Part shown: positions 23,420 to 31,788 of the stretch, in pieces
Position numbering within the stretch: position 1 is the stretch's first letter
Layout: each line of letters begins with the position of its first letter
Assembly: GCA_947169285.1 (NCBI GenBank)
Contig: CAMVPB010000001.1
Coordinates: forward strand, 203,226-267,225
Origin: an uncultured bacterium
GTDB lineage: Bacteria; Bacillota_I; Bacilli_A; RF39; UBA660
Direction: 5' to 3'
Length of the DNA: 64,000 nucleotides
Position numbers and translations under genes: made by a program
The notes under the pieces: model-generated
The model's database searches: none
Told to the model about the DNA's origin: nothing
Seen by the model: the letters and a program-made list of their open reading frames with translations, nothing else

Positions 23420-24724
23420 ATGGAAGAAAAAGAATTAACAAAGAGTAATAAAATAAAGATAATAGTATTAACTGCATTAGTATTCTTAGTAGCAATCGCA
23501 GGAATATCATATGCATATTTCACAATACAAATAACTGGTAATGATACAGCAAGTTCAATGAGATTAACAACAGCAAATATGAGTTTAGTATATACAGATA
23601 TAGAAATAAGAAGTGGAGAGAATGTAACACCACCATGGAGTAGTACACCAAAGACAATAACAGTATATAATAATGGAAATACAACAGCATACTATAACAT
23701 CATATGGAGAGACTTATATAATGAAATTACTAACAATGAATTAGTAATATCAGCAACTTGCTCATCTTCATTAGGAAGCTGTAATAATATAACAGAAACA
23801 GTAATACCAACAGAAACAACTTTAGCACATAATATATCAGTAAAAAAGAATATAGAAATACCAGTAGGAGTAACACACACATATACAGTGACAGTTACAT
23901 TCAAAGAAACAGGGTCTAATCAAAACTACAATCAAGATAAAGAATTTTATGGAACACTAAATATAGCAGAAGGGAAAGAACCTGCTAATATAACAAGAGC
24001 AGGTACAGATGCAACAACTGGATTACCAGTAGTAAAGATAGATAACGAAGAATTTTATGATATAACAAATGCAATAAACTATAGTTCACTAATATCAACA
24101 AATGGAAACAAATATAATTATGATTCAAACAAGTCTATACTATTAGCAAAATATAATTTATATGTAGGACAAACATGTACAAGTTCAAGTTCATGTACAC
24201 CAATATCAACATCAGCGACAGGATATGGATTGCAAAGTGCAGATGCAAAGGGGGATACAGGTACATATCCATCAGTAGGAGTAGTACCATTTTCAGGCTC
24301 AAGTACTTCTAATGGATATTGGTATGATAGTGCAAATAGTACAATATATTCAAAATATGGAACATCATATGATGCAAGTAATATATATGATACAGATTAT
24401 ATAACAGCACCAAACTATAGTATAGCATTCAATAATAACGCAGGAAATGCAAATTACAGTATAGCATATTATGTAGAAGAATATGTAGATAGATTAGGAA
24501 TAGAAGGAGAAGGAAGGCTGTTAACATATACAGAAGCAAATGCAATGGCACAAGCACAAAGAGCAAATGGAGCCCGTTATTGGTTGGGTTCGGCTTGCAA
24601 CTTTAACGACGTGTGGTATGTGGGCTCTGTTGGCAGCGTTCGCAACAGCAACTACTTTGCGTATGGCGACGACGTCGGTGTTCGCCCAGTTATAGTTGTC
24701 TCAACATCTGATATCGGTGCGTAA
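23420..24724 (+). CDS. TasA/CalY-like surface protein with GVRP lectin-like C-terminus
   Basis: 434 residues. A membrane/signal segment (about 13-34, VFLVAIAGISYAYF) is followed by a TasA/camelysin-like beta domain (about 38-190) sharing ISATCSS, HTYTVTV and FYGTLNI features with the protein at 38982. A low-complexity Ser/Thr region follows, then a C-terminal domain with RYWLGSA, NDVWYVGSVGS and GVRPVIVV, the arrangement of C-type-lectin/formylglycine-enzyme-like domains that serve as variable ends in many gut bacteria. Codons change sharply at about 24570, from AT-rich to about 52% GC (see separate entry). Probably cell-surface; ligand unknown. Confidence 0.75.
   Translation: MEEKELTKSNKIKIIVLTALVFLVAIAGISYAYFTIQITGNDTASSMRLTTANMSLVYTDIEIRSGENVTPPWSSTPKTITVYNNGNTTAYYNIIWRDLYNEITNNELVISATCSSSLGSCNNITETVIPTETTLAHNISVKKNIEIPVGVTHTYTVTVTFKETGSNQNYNQDKEFYGTLNIAEGKEPANITRAGTDATTGLPVVKIDNEEFYDITNAINYSSLISTNGNKYNYDSNKSILLAKYNLYVGQTCTSSSSCTPISTSATGYGLQSADAKGDTGTYPSVGVVPFSGSSTSNGYWYDSANSTIYSKYGTSYDASNIYDTDYITAPNYSIAFNNNAGNANYSIAYYVEEYVDRLGIEGEGRLLTYTEANAMAQAQRANGARYWLGSACNFNDVWYVGSVGSVRNSNYFAYGDDVGVRPVIVVSTSDIGA
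24569..24724 (+). other. GC-rich 3' segment of the surface gene (variable-region candidate)
   Basis: By hand count 81 of 156 bases are G or C, against about a third in the preceding stretch and in most neighbours. The segment encodes the lectin-like end from about ARYWLGSA to GVRPVI and the stop, with repeated AAC and AGC codons at positions that vary in known variable proteins. The sharp boundary inside a gene suggests replacement of the 3' end by gene conversion, transfer, or a diversity-generating retroelement. No template copy or reverse transcriptase is seen in the window. Confidence 0.6.
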
Positions 24725-24765
24725 GCACCTAGGAGCGAATTTTCGAAAGAATTTCGGTCCCGCCC

Positions 24766-24811
24766 AAAATTTTTGTGGTCACGAATATCCACGGAGTGGT
24801 TCAAAAATTTT
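24766..24811 (+). repeat. Long inverted repeat downstream of the surface gene
   Basis: AAAATTTTTG (24766-24775) pairs with CAAAAATTTT (24802-24811), with an inner CAC/GTG. It lies 42 bp after the surface gene in a GC-rich, non-coding stretch. It could act as a terminator or as a DNA structure downstream of the variable segment. Confidence 0.65.
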
Positions 24812-24820
24812 ATAGTAATA

Positions 24821-24834
24821 CGCCCATTAGGGCG
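24821..24834 (+). repeat. Small GC hairpin
   Basis: CGCCC-ATTA-GGGCG, a 5-bp stem with a 4-base loop, without U tract. Small hairpins with four-base loops are found downstream of variable repeats in retroelement systems, but this one is short. Confidence 0.5.
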
Positions 24835-24858
24835 AGAATTAAATTTTGGTATTATTTA

Positions 24859-24890
24859 AAAAAGTTTTAGGATTTTTCCTAAAACTTTTT
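24859..24890. terminator. Bidirectional terminator between surface gene and clpP
   Basis: AAAAAGTTTTAGGA and TCCTAAAACTTTTT (arms 24859-24872 and 24877-24890) with T runs on both strands, serving the converging genes. Confidence 0.92.
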
Positions 24891-25458
24891 ATAAAATTTT
24901 ATCAATTATTCCATAATCTAGTGCTTCTTTTGAATCCATAAAGTAGTCTCTTTCTGTATCTTGTTCTATTTTTGAAAGTGGTTTATTTGTATTTTCTGAT
25001 AGCAATTTATTTAGTTTCTTTTTTATTTTTATTATTCTTTCAGCAGCTATTTTGATTTCTGTTGCTTGACCTTGAGCTCCACCTATTGGTTGATGTATCA
25101 TTATTTCTGAATTAGGAAGTGCATATCTTTTTCCTTTAGTTCCACTTGACAAAAGGAAAGCAGCCATTGAAGCACATAAGCCTACACATATTGTTGAAAC
25201 ATCACAATTTATGAATTTCATTGTATCATATATGGCCATACCTGCTGTAACTGAACCACCAGGACTATTAATATACATTTGAATATCATCATTACTTTTT
25301 GAACTAAGATAAAGAAGTTCTCCAATAACTATATTTGAATTAATATCATTTATTTCACCATCTATAAATATTATTCTATCTTTTAAAAGTCTTGAGTATA
25401 AATCATATACTCTTTCTGTATTATTTTGTTTTTCTATAACTGTTGGTATTGTATTCAT
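24889..25458 (-). CDS. clpP: ATP-dependent Clp protease proteolytic subunit
   Basis: 189 residues, the normal ClpP length; forms the proteolytic barrel used with ClpX or ClpC. Catalytic triad Ser97 (GLCASMAA), His122 (IMIHQP) and Asp171 (DTERDYFM); [17 protein letters not shown] is the oxyanion strand. It is monocistronic on the minus strand, with a TATAAT-like element about 20 bp upstream of the start and no CtsR or CIRCE site visible. Confidence 0.97.
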   Translation of the reverse strand: MNTIPTVIEKQNNTERVYDLYSRLLKDRIIFIDGEINDINSNIVIGELLYLSSKSNDDIQMYINSPGGSVTAGMAIYDTMKFINCDVSTICVGLCASMAAFLLSSGTKGKRYALPNSEIMIHQPIGGAQGQATEIKIAAERIIKIKKKLNKLLSENTNKPLSKIEQDTERDYFMDSKEALDYGIIDKIL

Positions 25459-25556
25459 TTTTCACCCTAATATTATATTAGTTAATATCTAATAATTTTA
25501 TTCACAAATTAAGATATTTTTGATAAAATAATATTGAATAATAAGGGATGATTTAA

Positions 25557-27203
25557 ATGCATGGACAAATTAAATTATTAATAGATAAAAAAAGAGAAAT
25601 TATTTGTAGAAAGGGTATTAAAGTAAATGAATTAATTCAAATACTTGGTACTAAAGAAGATATAATTGCGGCTTCTATAAATGGTGATATAGTTGAGCTT
25701 TCTTATGTTATTGAAGAAGATTCTGAATTAGAGTTCATTCATATACATGATAAAGTTGGGGGTAAAATTTATAGAGCAGGTCTTCAATTTGTTTATATAG
25801 TTGCTTTAAAGGAATTATATGGAGATAAAGTTGATGTTAGAATTAAGCATTCTTTGGATAAGGCAATATATACAACTGTTAATGGTAAATTAACTGCAAG
25901 AGATGTAAATAATATTAAAAAGAAAATGCAAGAAATAATAGATTTAGATGTTGAAATTAAGAAAATTGCAGTTCCTAAGAAAAAAGCAATTGAATACTTT
26001 GAAAAAAATAAAGAAAATGAAAAAGTCCAATTGTATAAACAGATAAGTAATAATTATGTAACTTTTTATGAATTATTAGGATATTATAATTATTTTTATT
26101 ATTTTTTACCATATTCAACTGGTATATTAAAAATATTTGATTTAAAATTTGTTAAACCAAATGGAATAGTTTTAATGTACCCAAAAGGAAAAGATAATGT
26201 AATACCACCTTATCACCATTATGAAAAAGTATTAAATATATTCAAAGATTATGAAGAAAAGATGGCTAAAGTTGGAGTTTCATATGCATCTGATATTAAC
26301 TCTTTAGCTATTAACGGTGGTATATCTGAATTTATTAAAATTAATGAAATGATTCAAGATGATGAAATAACAAATATTGTTAAAGAAGTATTATCTAGGA
26401 GTAAAGTAAAATTAATATTAGTAGGTGGTCCTTCTTGTTCGGGTAAGACTACTACTTCTAAAAAAATAGCTTTAAAAGTTAAAGAATTTGGTAAAAATCC
26501 AATTGTTATCTCTCTTGATGATTATTATAAAGAAAGAGTGGATACTCCTAAAGATGAAAATGGCAATTATGATTTTGAAACAATTGATGCAATTGATACA
26601 AAATTATTTAACAATCATCTTCAAAAGTTACTAGAATATAAATCAGTAAAAATGCCAACATTTAATTTTTTAACAGGTGTAAAAGAATATAAAACTCCTG
26701 AAATAAAATTAAATAAAAATGATATAATAATTATAGAAGGTCTTCACACTTTAAATGAAGAATTAACTAAAAAAATTAGTAGAAATGTTAAGTTTAAAAT
26801 TTATGCTTCTCCATTTACTCCTTTAGGCATGGATAGGCATAATCATATTTCATCTACTGATTTAAGATTACTTAGAAGAATTGTTAGAGACAATTCTACA
26901 AGGGGATATAATGCTGAAGAAACAATAAGTAGATGGAAGTTGATGAGAAATAGTGAAGAAAAATATGTATTTCCTTATCAAAGCGAAGGAGATGCTTTAA
27001 TAAATACTGCACTTATGTATGAATTAAATGCTCTTAGAACTTATGTTGAACCACTTTTATATTCAATAAGTTCTGAAAGTGATAATTATGAAGAAGCAAA
27101 AAGGTTAATAAATTTTATTGGTAATTTCTTTTCAATACCAGATGAGGCTGTACCAGAAACTAGTGTATTAAGAGAATTTATAGGTAATAGTTATTTTGAA
27201 TAA
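25557..27203 (+). CDS. TGS-domain nucleoside (uridine-type) kinase
   Basis: 548 residues. Residues 1-60 form a TGS domain; about 60-200 resembles the ThrRS second additional domain region (HDKVGGKIYRAGLQFVYIV); the C-terminal half is a uridine/phosphoribulokinase-type kinase with P-loop GGPSCSGKTT (about 290-299), ISLDDYYKER and the IIEGLHTLN segment. This TGS-kinase fusion is common in Clostridia and related Bacillota, where it is usually labelled nucleoside kinase. It is followed 14 bp later by gap. Confidence 0.9.
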   Translation: MHGQIKLLIDKKREIICRKGIKVNELIQILGTKEDIIAASINGDIVELSYVIEEDSELEFIHIHDKVGGKIYRAGLQFVYIVALKELYGDKVDVRIKHSLDKAIYTTVNGKLTARDVNNIKKKMQEIIDLDVEIKKIAVPKKKAIEYFEKNKENEKVQLYKQISNNYVTFYELLGYYNYFYYFLPYSTGILKIFDLKFVKPNGIVLMYPKGKDNVIPPYHHYEKVLNIFKDYEEKMAKVGVSYASDINSLAINGGISEFIKINEMIQDDEITNIVKEVLSRSKVKLILVGGPSCSGKTTTSKKIALKVKEFGKNPIVISLDDYYKERVDTPKDENGNYDFETIDAIDTKLFNNHLQKLLEYKSVKMPTFNFLTGVKEYKTPEIKLNKNDIIIIEGLHTLNEELTKKISRNVKFKIYASPFTPLGMDRHNHISSTDLRLLRRIVRDNSTRGYNAEETISRWKLMRNSEEKYVFPYQSEGDALINTALMYELNALRTYVEPLLYSISSESDNYEEAKRLINFIGNFFSIPDEAVPETSVLREFIGNSYFE

Positions 27204-27217
27204 TAGGAGGAAAAAGA

Positions 27218-28210
27218 ATGATAAGAGTAGGAATTAATGGATTTGGAAGAATTGGAAGATGTGCTTTAAAACTGATTAATAACATGAATAATGTAGAAGT
27301 TGTTTTAATTAATAACTTAACCGCAGTAGATCAACTTGCATATCTTTATAAATATGACACTATTTATAGAACAAATAATGAAATGGTTGAATATGATAAA
27401 GATAATTTGATTATAAATGGAAAACCTATAAGAGTTGTATCTGAAGAGAATCCACTAAATATACCGTGGAAAGAATATAATGTAGATGTTGTATTAGAAT
27501 GTACAGGGGCATTTACAAGTGTCGAAAAATGTATGGCTCATTTAGATGCTGGAGCAAAAAAGGTAATAATATCAGCTCCTGCTAAAGATGATGCTAAAAC
27601 TATTGTATATGGTGTTAATGAAAATATTTTAACAAGAGATGATAGAATAATATCTGCTGCTAGTTGTACAACAAATTGTTTAGCACCTGTTCTTAATCTT
27701 CTTCATAAAAACTATAATGTTAAGAAAGGATTTATGTCTACCGTTCATGCAATAACTAATGATCAAAATACAATAGATGGGACTCACAAGAAAGGTAATG
27801 CTAGTAGAAGAGGGAGAGGTGCTGGATTTAATATAATTCCTACTTCTACAGGTGCTGCTTCTGCAATAGGAAATGTTATACCAGATTTAGCAGGCAAACT
27901 TGATGGAAGTTCATTTAGAGTACCAGTTGGAGATGGATCATTAATAGATCTAACTGTTGAAGTTGAAAAACCAGTAGATGCTGAAATGGTTAATAAAATG
28001 TTTAAAGCAAATATTTCAGAAGTATTCGATGTAACAGAAGATCCAATAGTAAGTAGTGATATAATCAATAATATACATGGTTGTGTAGTTGACTTAGCAC
28101 TTACAAAAGTAGTTGATAATAATATGATAAAAGTAGTTGCTTGGTATGATAATGAAATGGGTTATACAGCTCAAATGTTAAGAACATTATTATATTTTTG
28201 TAAATTATAG
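27218..28210 (+). CDS. gap: Glyceraldehyde-3-phosphate dehydrogenase, type I
   Basis: 330 residues; oxidises glyceraldehyde-3-phosphate to 1,3-bisphosphoglycerate. The NAD-binding start is VGINGFGRIGR, the catalytic Cys is in SAASCTTNCLAPV (about 150), and His in STVHAITNDQ. AGGAGG precedes the ATG. Other glycolytic genes are close (pgk 29009, tpiA 30145, gpmI 33569), but separate transcription units lie between. Confidence 0.97.
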   Translation: MIRVGINGFGRIGRCALKLINNMNNVEVVLINNLTAVDQLAYLYKYDTIYRTNNEMVEYDKDNLIINGKPIRVVSEENPLNIPWKEYNVDVVLECTGAFTSVEKCMAHLDAGAKKVIISAPAKDDAKTIVYGVNENILTRDDRIISAASCTTNCLAPVLNLLHKNYNVKKGFMSTVHAITNDQNTIDGTHKKGNASRRGRGAGFNIIPTSTGAASAIGNVIPDLAGKLDGSSFRVPVGDGSLIDLTVEVEKPVDAEMVNKMFKANISEVFDVTEDPIVSSDIINNIHGCVVDLALTKVVDNNMIKVVAWYDNEMGYTAQMLRTLLYFCKL

Positions 28211-28213
28211 TAT

Positions 28214-28240
28214 AAAATCACATACAAAATGTGGTTTTTA
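28214..28240 (+). terminator. Terminator of gap
   Basis: AAAATCACAT (28214-28223) and ATGTGGTTTT (28229-28238), with one G-U pair, and following T. Confidence 0.88.
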
Positions 28241-28269
28241 TTATACATAAAAATTAATTTTTTGTATAT

Positions 28270-28337
28270 AATGTATTGATATAATATTTATATTATATAT
28301 ATAATACATTGACAATTTATATAATATGTAGTAATAT
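28270..28337 (+). promoter_or_regulatory. Toxin-antitoxin promoter with large AT palindrome
   Basis: TTGACA (28309-28314) and TAATAT (28332-28337) are 17 bp apart. Just upstream, AATGTATT (28270-28277) and AATACATT (28303-28310) bound nested ATAATAT/ATATTAT repeats, a 41-bp palindromic region touching the -35. RelB-type antitoxins autorepress through such sites. Confidence 0.65.
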
Positions 28338-28362
28338 TTTTTTAGAAAAGGAGATGATAAAT

Positions 28363-28650
28363 ATGTCTAGTCTTACTGTTCCACTTAATGTAAATGTTGA
28401 TGCTAAAAATAAAGAAGAAGCAACTAGAATATTAAAAGATCTTGGTCTTAATATGAGCACGGCTATAAATATGTTTTTAGCTCAAATTGTTAAAACTGAT
28501 GGTATACCTTTTAATATAGTAAATCCTAAACCTAGCAAAGATTTACTTGAAGCTCTTAAAGAAGCAGATGACATAATGTCTGGTAAAGTTAAAGCAAAAG
28601 GTTATAAAAATATAGAAGAACTAAAAGAGGCTTTATTATCAGATGATTAA
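28363..28650 (+). CDS. RelB/DinJ family antitoxin
   Basis: 95 residues with the ribbon-helix-helix start typical of RelB/DinJ (LTVPLNVNVDAKNKEEATRI then LGLNMSTAINMFLAQIVKTDGIPF). The C-terminal part (LLEALKEADDIMSGKVKAKG) would wrap the toxin. ATG 28363 behind AGGAGATG is chosen over an upstream in-frame ATG at 28309 that overlaps the -35. The next gene, the YafQ toxin, overlaps the stop codon but is broken. Confidence 0.9.
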   Translation: MSSLTVPLNVNVDAKNKEEATRILKDLGLNMSTAINMFLAQIVKTDGIPFNIVNPKPSKDLLEALKEADDIMSGKVKAKGYKNIEELKEALLSDD

Positions 28651-28933
28651 ATACGAAGTAAAATATACATCAATGTTTAAAAAGAATTTAAAAAAATTAA
28701 CTTAACAAAATAAAAATTTAGATGAGATGTTTAGTCTAATAGAAAGAATAGCTAATAAAGAAAAGTTAGAACATAAATTCAAAAATCATAAATTAAGAGA
28801 TGATAAGAATTACAAAAATTGTTTTGAATGTCATATAGAACCAGATTGGTTATTAATTTATCAATATAATGAAGACAACTTAATTCTTTTATTAGTTAAT
28901 AGTGGAACACATAGCGAATTATTTATTAAGTAA
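28643..28933 (+). pseudogene. YafQ-family toxin gene with a premature stop
   Basis: From ATG 28643 (overlapping the antitoxin stop) the frame reads MIKYEVKYTSMFKKNLKKLT, then TAA at 28703-28705, then continues in the same frame as QNKNLDEMFSLIERIANKE to HIEPDWLLIYQYNEDNLILL and a stop at 28933. Both halves fit YafQ, an mRNA interferase (RelE fold) that cuts ribosome-bound mRNA; the catalytic-side HIEPDWLLIY segment is intact. One nonsense change thus disables an otherwise complete 96-codon toxin. A 68-residue restart from ATG 28727 would lack the first strand and helix. Confidence 0.88.
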
Positions 28934-28936
28934 ATT

Positions 28937-28978
28937 ATATGTAAAAATATATTAAAAATATGTTTACATATGATTTTT
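28937..28978 (+). terminator. Terminator after the toxin relic
   Basis: ATATGTAAA (28937-28945) pairs with TTTACATAT (28963-28971), extended by inner AT pairs, followed by TTTTTT. Confidence 0.8.
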
Positions 28979-29008
28979 TATTTTATAATAAATGTAGAGG
29001 TGTAAATT

Positions 29009-30148
29009 ATGCTTAAACCTAAAGAACTTTACAAAGATAAGAAGGTAATAGTTAGAGTTGACTATAATGTTCCAGTTAAAAATGGAATAATAGAAGATAA
29101 TAATAGAATAGTATCTAGTCTTAAAACTATTAATTATTTAATAGATTCTGGTGCTAAAATTATCCTTATGTCTCATTTAGGTAAAATTAAAAATGAAGAA
29201 GATAAAATAAATAATAGTTTATATATTGTATCATTAGAATTATCTAAACTATTAGGTATAGAAGTTAAATTTTGTAAATATACAAGAGGTAATGAATTAG
29301 AGAATGTAGTTAATTCTTTAAAACCTGGAGAAGTAATTTTAATGGAAAATACTAGATATGAAGATTATCCAAAAACTCTTGAAAGTTCTTGTGATAAAGA
29401 ATTGTCTTCATATTGGGCAAGTCTTGCAGATGAATATGTTATGGATGCATTTGGGTCTATACATAGAAATCATGCTTCTACTTATGGAATTGCAAGTATA
29501 CTTGGAGGAACAACTGGATTTTTAGTAGATGAAGAATTAGACTATCTAAAAGAAGTAATTAATAATAAAGACAAAATAATTATTTTAGGTGGAGCTAAAG
29601 TAAACGATAAACTTGGAGTTATTGAAAATCTAGTTAATAATTCTAAGAAAATATTACTTGGTGGCGGAATGTGTTTTACATTTTTAAAAGCATTAGGTAA
29701 AAATATAGGTGATAGCATAGTTGATGAAGAAAAGATAAATTATTGTAAAGAATTACTTGATAAATATAAAGACAAAATAATTCTTCCTATTGATATAGTT
29801 ACTGAAAATGGTAATAAAAATATAGACAATATCAATGATACTGATATTGGATTTGACATTGGAAATAATACAATTAGTTTATATAAATCTTTAATAAATA
29901 AAGAAGATTTAGTTGTTTGGAATGGACCAATGGGTAAATTTGAAGATGAAAGATACGAGAAAGGAACTAAAGAATTATTAGAATATTTAAGTAAAAATAA
30001 TATTAAAACTGTAATATGTGGAGGAGATACAGGAAGTGCCTCTAAAAAGTATGGTTTGTCATTCTATTATATATCAACTGGAGGAGGAGCCTCTTTGGAG
30101 TATTTAGAAGGTAAAAAATTTGAAACATTGGAGGTACTAAATAAGTGA
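29009..30148 (+). CDS. pgk: Phosphoglycerate kinase
   Basis: 379 residues; makes ATP from 1,3-bisphosphoglycerate. Substrate site VRVDYNVPVKNG and SHLGKIKNE near the N-terminus, VMDAFGSIHRNHAST for the family DAFG-x-HR motif, GGAKVNDKLGV for nucleotide binding and ICGGDTGSASKK at the C-terminal glycine loop. Slightly shorter than the usual 390-400 residues. AGAGGTG precedes the ATG. It overlaps tpiA by 4 bp. Confidence 0.96.
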   Translation: MLKPKELYKDKKVIVRVDYNVPVKNGIIEDNNRIVSSLKTINYLIDSGAKIILMSHLGKIKNEEDKINNSLYIVSLELSKLLGIEVKFCKYTRGNELENVVNSLKPGEVILMENTRYEDYPKTLESSCDKELSSYWASLADEYVMDAFGSIHRNHASTYGIASILGGTTGFLVDEELDYLKEVINNKDKIIILGGAKVNDKLGVIENLVNNSKKILLGGGMCFTFLKALGKNIGDSIVDEEKINYCKELLDKYKDKIILPIDIVTENGNKNIDNINDTDIGFDIGNNTISLYKSLINKEDLVVWNGPMGKFEDERYEKGTKELLEYLSKNNIKTVICGGDTGSASKKYGLSFYYISTGGGASLEYLEGKKFETLEVLNK

Positions 30149-30843
30149 AAAAAATAATACTTAATCATAAAAGTTATTTATCTATTGATGAAATAAAAAA
30201 ATATATTGAAGATTTTCCTAAATTAGTAAATGAAAATTTAGATATAGTGGTATTCCCTAATATTTTGTACTTATCTTTATTTGAAGATTTTTGTACAGAA
30301 GTAGGATGTCAAAATTTTTATTCTGAAACATATGGGAATTATACTGGTGAAATAAATTTAGAAGCTTTAAAAAAATTAAATATTAATTACACAATGATTT
30401 CTCATAAAGATAGACTTAATAATTTATTAGATAGTCCTAGTCAAATAAGAGAAAAATTATATAAAAGTTTAAACAATGATTTTAAAACAATATTGGTCGT
30501 TGGAGAAGATAAAATGATGGATGATCCTTTTAAATCAATAAAAGGAGATTTGAATTATTTATTAAAAAATATAAATAAAGATAAATTAAATAATTTGATT
30601 ATTTTGTATGAACCTATGTGGTTAGATGAAGAAATGCAAGATATTAATATTATTAGAAAAGTTGTTATTGATATAAAAGAGTATTTTATCAATCATTATA
30701 AAAAAAATATTAATGTTTATTATGGAAGTGGTATTGATGAAAATAATGTTAATGAAATATTAGAGCTTTGTGATGGTGCTTGTATAGGTAAAGAAAGTTT
30801 AGATGTTTATAAGTTAAGAGAGATTTTCGACAATATAAGCTAA
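30145..30843 (+). CDS. tpiA: Divergent triosephosphate isomerase
   Basis: 232 residues, shorter and more divergent than the common 250-residue enzyme. Catalytic positions can still be placed: Asn-x-Lys in LNHKSYL, the electrophilic His in ISHKDRL, the base Glu in YEPMWLD, and the phosphate loops YGSGIDENN and ACIGKESL. GTG start in a GTGA overlap with pgk, with GGAGG 10 bp upstream. Its 3' end contains a 0A box for the next gene. Confidence 0.85.
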   Translation: MKKIILNHKSYLSIDEIKKYIEDFPKLVNENLDIVVFPNILYLSLFEDFCTEVGCQNFYSETYGNYTGEINLEALKKLNINYTMISHKDRLNNLLDSPSQIREKLYKSLNNDFKTILVVGEDKMMDDPFKSIKGDLNYLLKNINKDKLNNLIILYEPMWLDEEMQDINIIRKVVIDIKEYFINHYKKNINVYYGSGIDENNVNEILELCDGACIGKESLDVYKLREIFDNIS

Positions 30844-30854
30844 AATTCGACAAA
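30826..30854 (+). promoter_or_regulatory. 0A boxes upstream of spo0A
   Basis: TTCGACAAT (30826-30834) and TTCGACAAA (30846-30854), reverse complements of the Spo0A box TTTGTCGAA, are 20 bp apart (two helical turns). A weaker GGACAAT follows at about 30868-30874, and a TATAAT at 30907-30912 is the likely -10. This predicts autoregulation of spo0A. Confidence 0.8.
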
Positions 30855-30938
30855 TTTAGGCAAATGAGGACAATACTTCCTATGGAAAAATATATACTTT
30901 GGGTTGTATAATTAATTTGGAAATAGGAAGGGTAATAA

Positions 30939-31697
30939 ATGAAGACAAAAGTTTTAGCAGTAGATGATAATAAAGCCTTAGTAGGGATGGTGCAAGAATA
31001 TTTTGAAGATAATAAGAATATTGAAATATCCTTTGTAGCACATGATGGCGAAGAAGCAGTAAATGTAGTAAAAGATAATGAGAGTAGTATTGATGTAATA
31101 CTACTTGATTTAATTATGCCTAAAAAAGATGGGGTTTATGTTTTAGATAAGTTAAAATCAATGGGTATAAAAAAAGATATAATAGTAGTTACTTCTTTTA
31201 ATGAAGAAGAAACCATTAGAAAAGTAAGTGAATATGGAGTTAAGTATGTTATATTAAAACCATTTGAACTTAAAGATTTAGAATCTAAAATATTGGAAGT
31301 TAAAAATAAACCAAAAGGAAATATTATAAATGTAGGATCTAATAATTTAAATATTTCTATATCAAAAATGCTTCATGAATTAGGTATACCATCACATATA
31401 AAAGGTTATCAATATATAAGAGAGGCAATTACTTTAGTATATGAACATCCTGAATTAATAGGAGGTATAACTAAAGAATTATATCCTTTAGTTGGAAAAA
31501 CTTTTGATACATCAACATCTAGAGTTGAAAGAGCTATAAGACATGCAATTGAAGTAAGTTGGAATAGAGGAGATTGGGATCTTATGGAGGAAATATTTGG
31601 ACATAGTGTTGATATTGATAGAGCAAAACCAACTAATTCTGAGTTCATAGTAACGATTGCAGATAAATTAAAATTAGATACATTAAAAGTAAGATAA
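30939..31697 (+). CDS. spo0A: Sporulation master regulator Spo0A
   Basis: 252 residues. The receiver domain has acidic pocket VDDN, phospho-acceptor Asp about 57 (LLDLIMPKKDG) and Lys in LKPFE. The C-terminal DNA-binding domain is highly characteristic: HELGIPSHIKGYQYIREAI, TKELYPLVGKTF, then TSRVERAIRHAIEVSWNRG and KPTNSEFI. Phosphorylated Spo0A starts sporulation and binds TTTGTCGAA boxes, two of which lie upstream. Complete and apparently functional. In many relatives spo0A lies next to spoIVB; that neighbour is not here. Confidence 0.97.
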   Translation: MKTKVLAVDDNKALVGMVQEYFEDNKNIEISFVAHDGEEAVNVVKDNESSIDVILLDLIMPKKDGVYVLDKLKSMGIKKDIIVVTSFNEEETIRKVSEYGVKYVILKPFELKDLESKILEVKNKPKGNIINVGSNNLNISISKMLHELGIPSHIKGYQYIREAITLVYEHPELIGGITKELYPLVGKTFDTSTSRVERAIRHAIEVSWNRGDWDLMEEIFGHSVDIDRAKPTNSEFIVTIADKLKLDTLKVR

Positions 31698-31720
31698 TAC
31701 ACATTTATGTGTATTTTTTT
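31696..31720 (+). terminator. Terminator of spo0A
   Basis: AATACACA (31696-31703) and TGTGTATT (31708-31715) with a TTTA loop, then T run; the left arm overlaps the stop codon. Confidence 0.92.
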
Positions 31721-31788
31721 TGTAAAGTTTTGTAATATTAATTAATTATTTAATTATAGATGTTAAAATAATTGTAGGAGGGTATAAT

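Noticed and set aside
23420-24850. A complete diversity-generating retroelement
   Set aside because: No reverse transcriptase, accessory gene or template repeat could be found in the window; only a target-like gene end is present.
25459-25556. CtsR or CIRCE control of clpP
   Set aside because: No GGTCAAA direct repeat or CIRCE sequence between clpP and the divergent nucleoside kinase gene.
28727-28933. 68-codon frame as a complete toxin
   Set aside because: The same frame continues upstream past a single TAA into the conserved YafQ N-terminus and the antitoxin overlap, so it is the remains of a longer gene.
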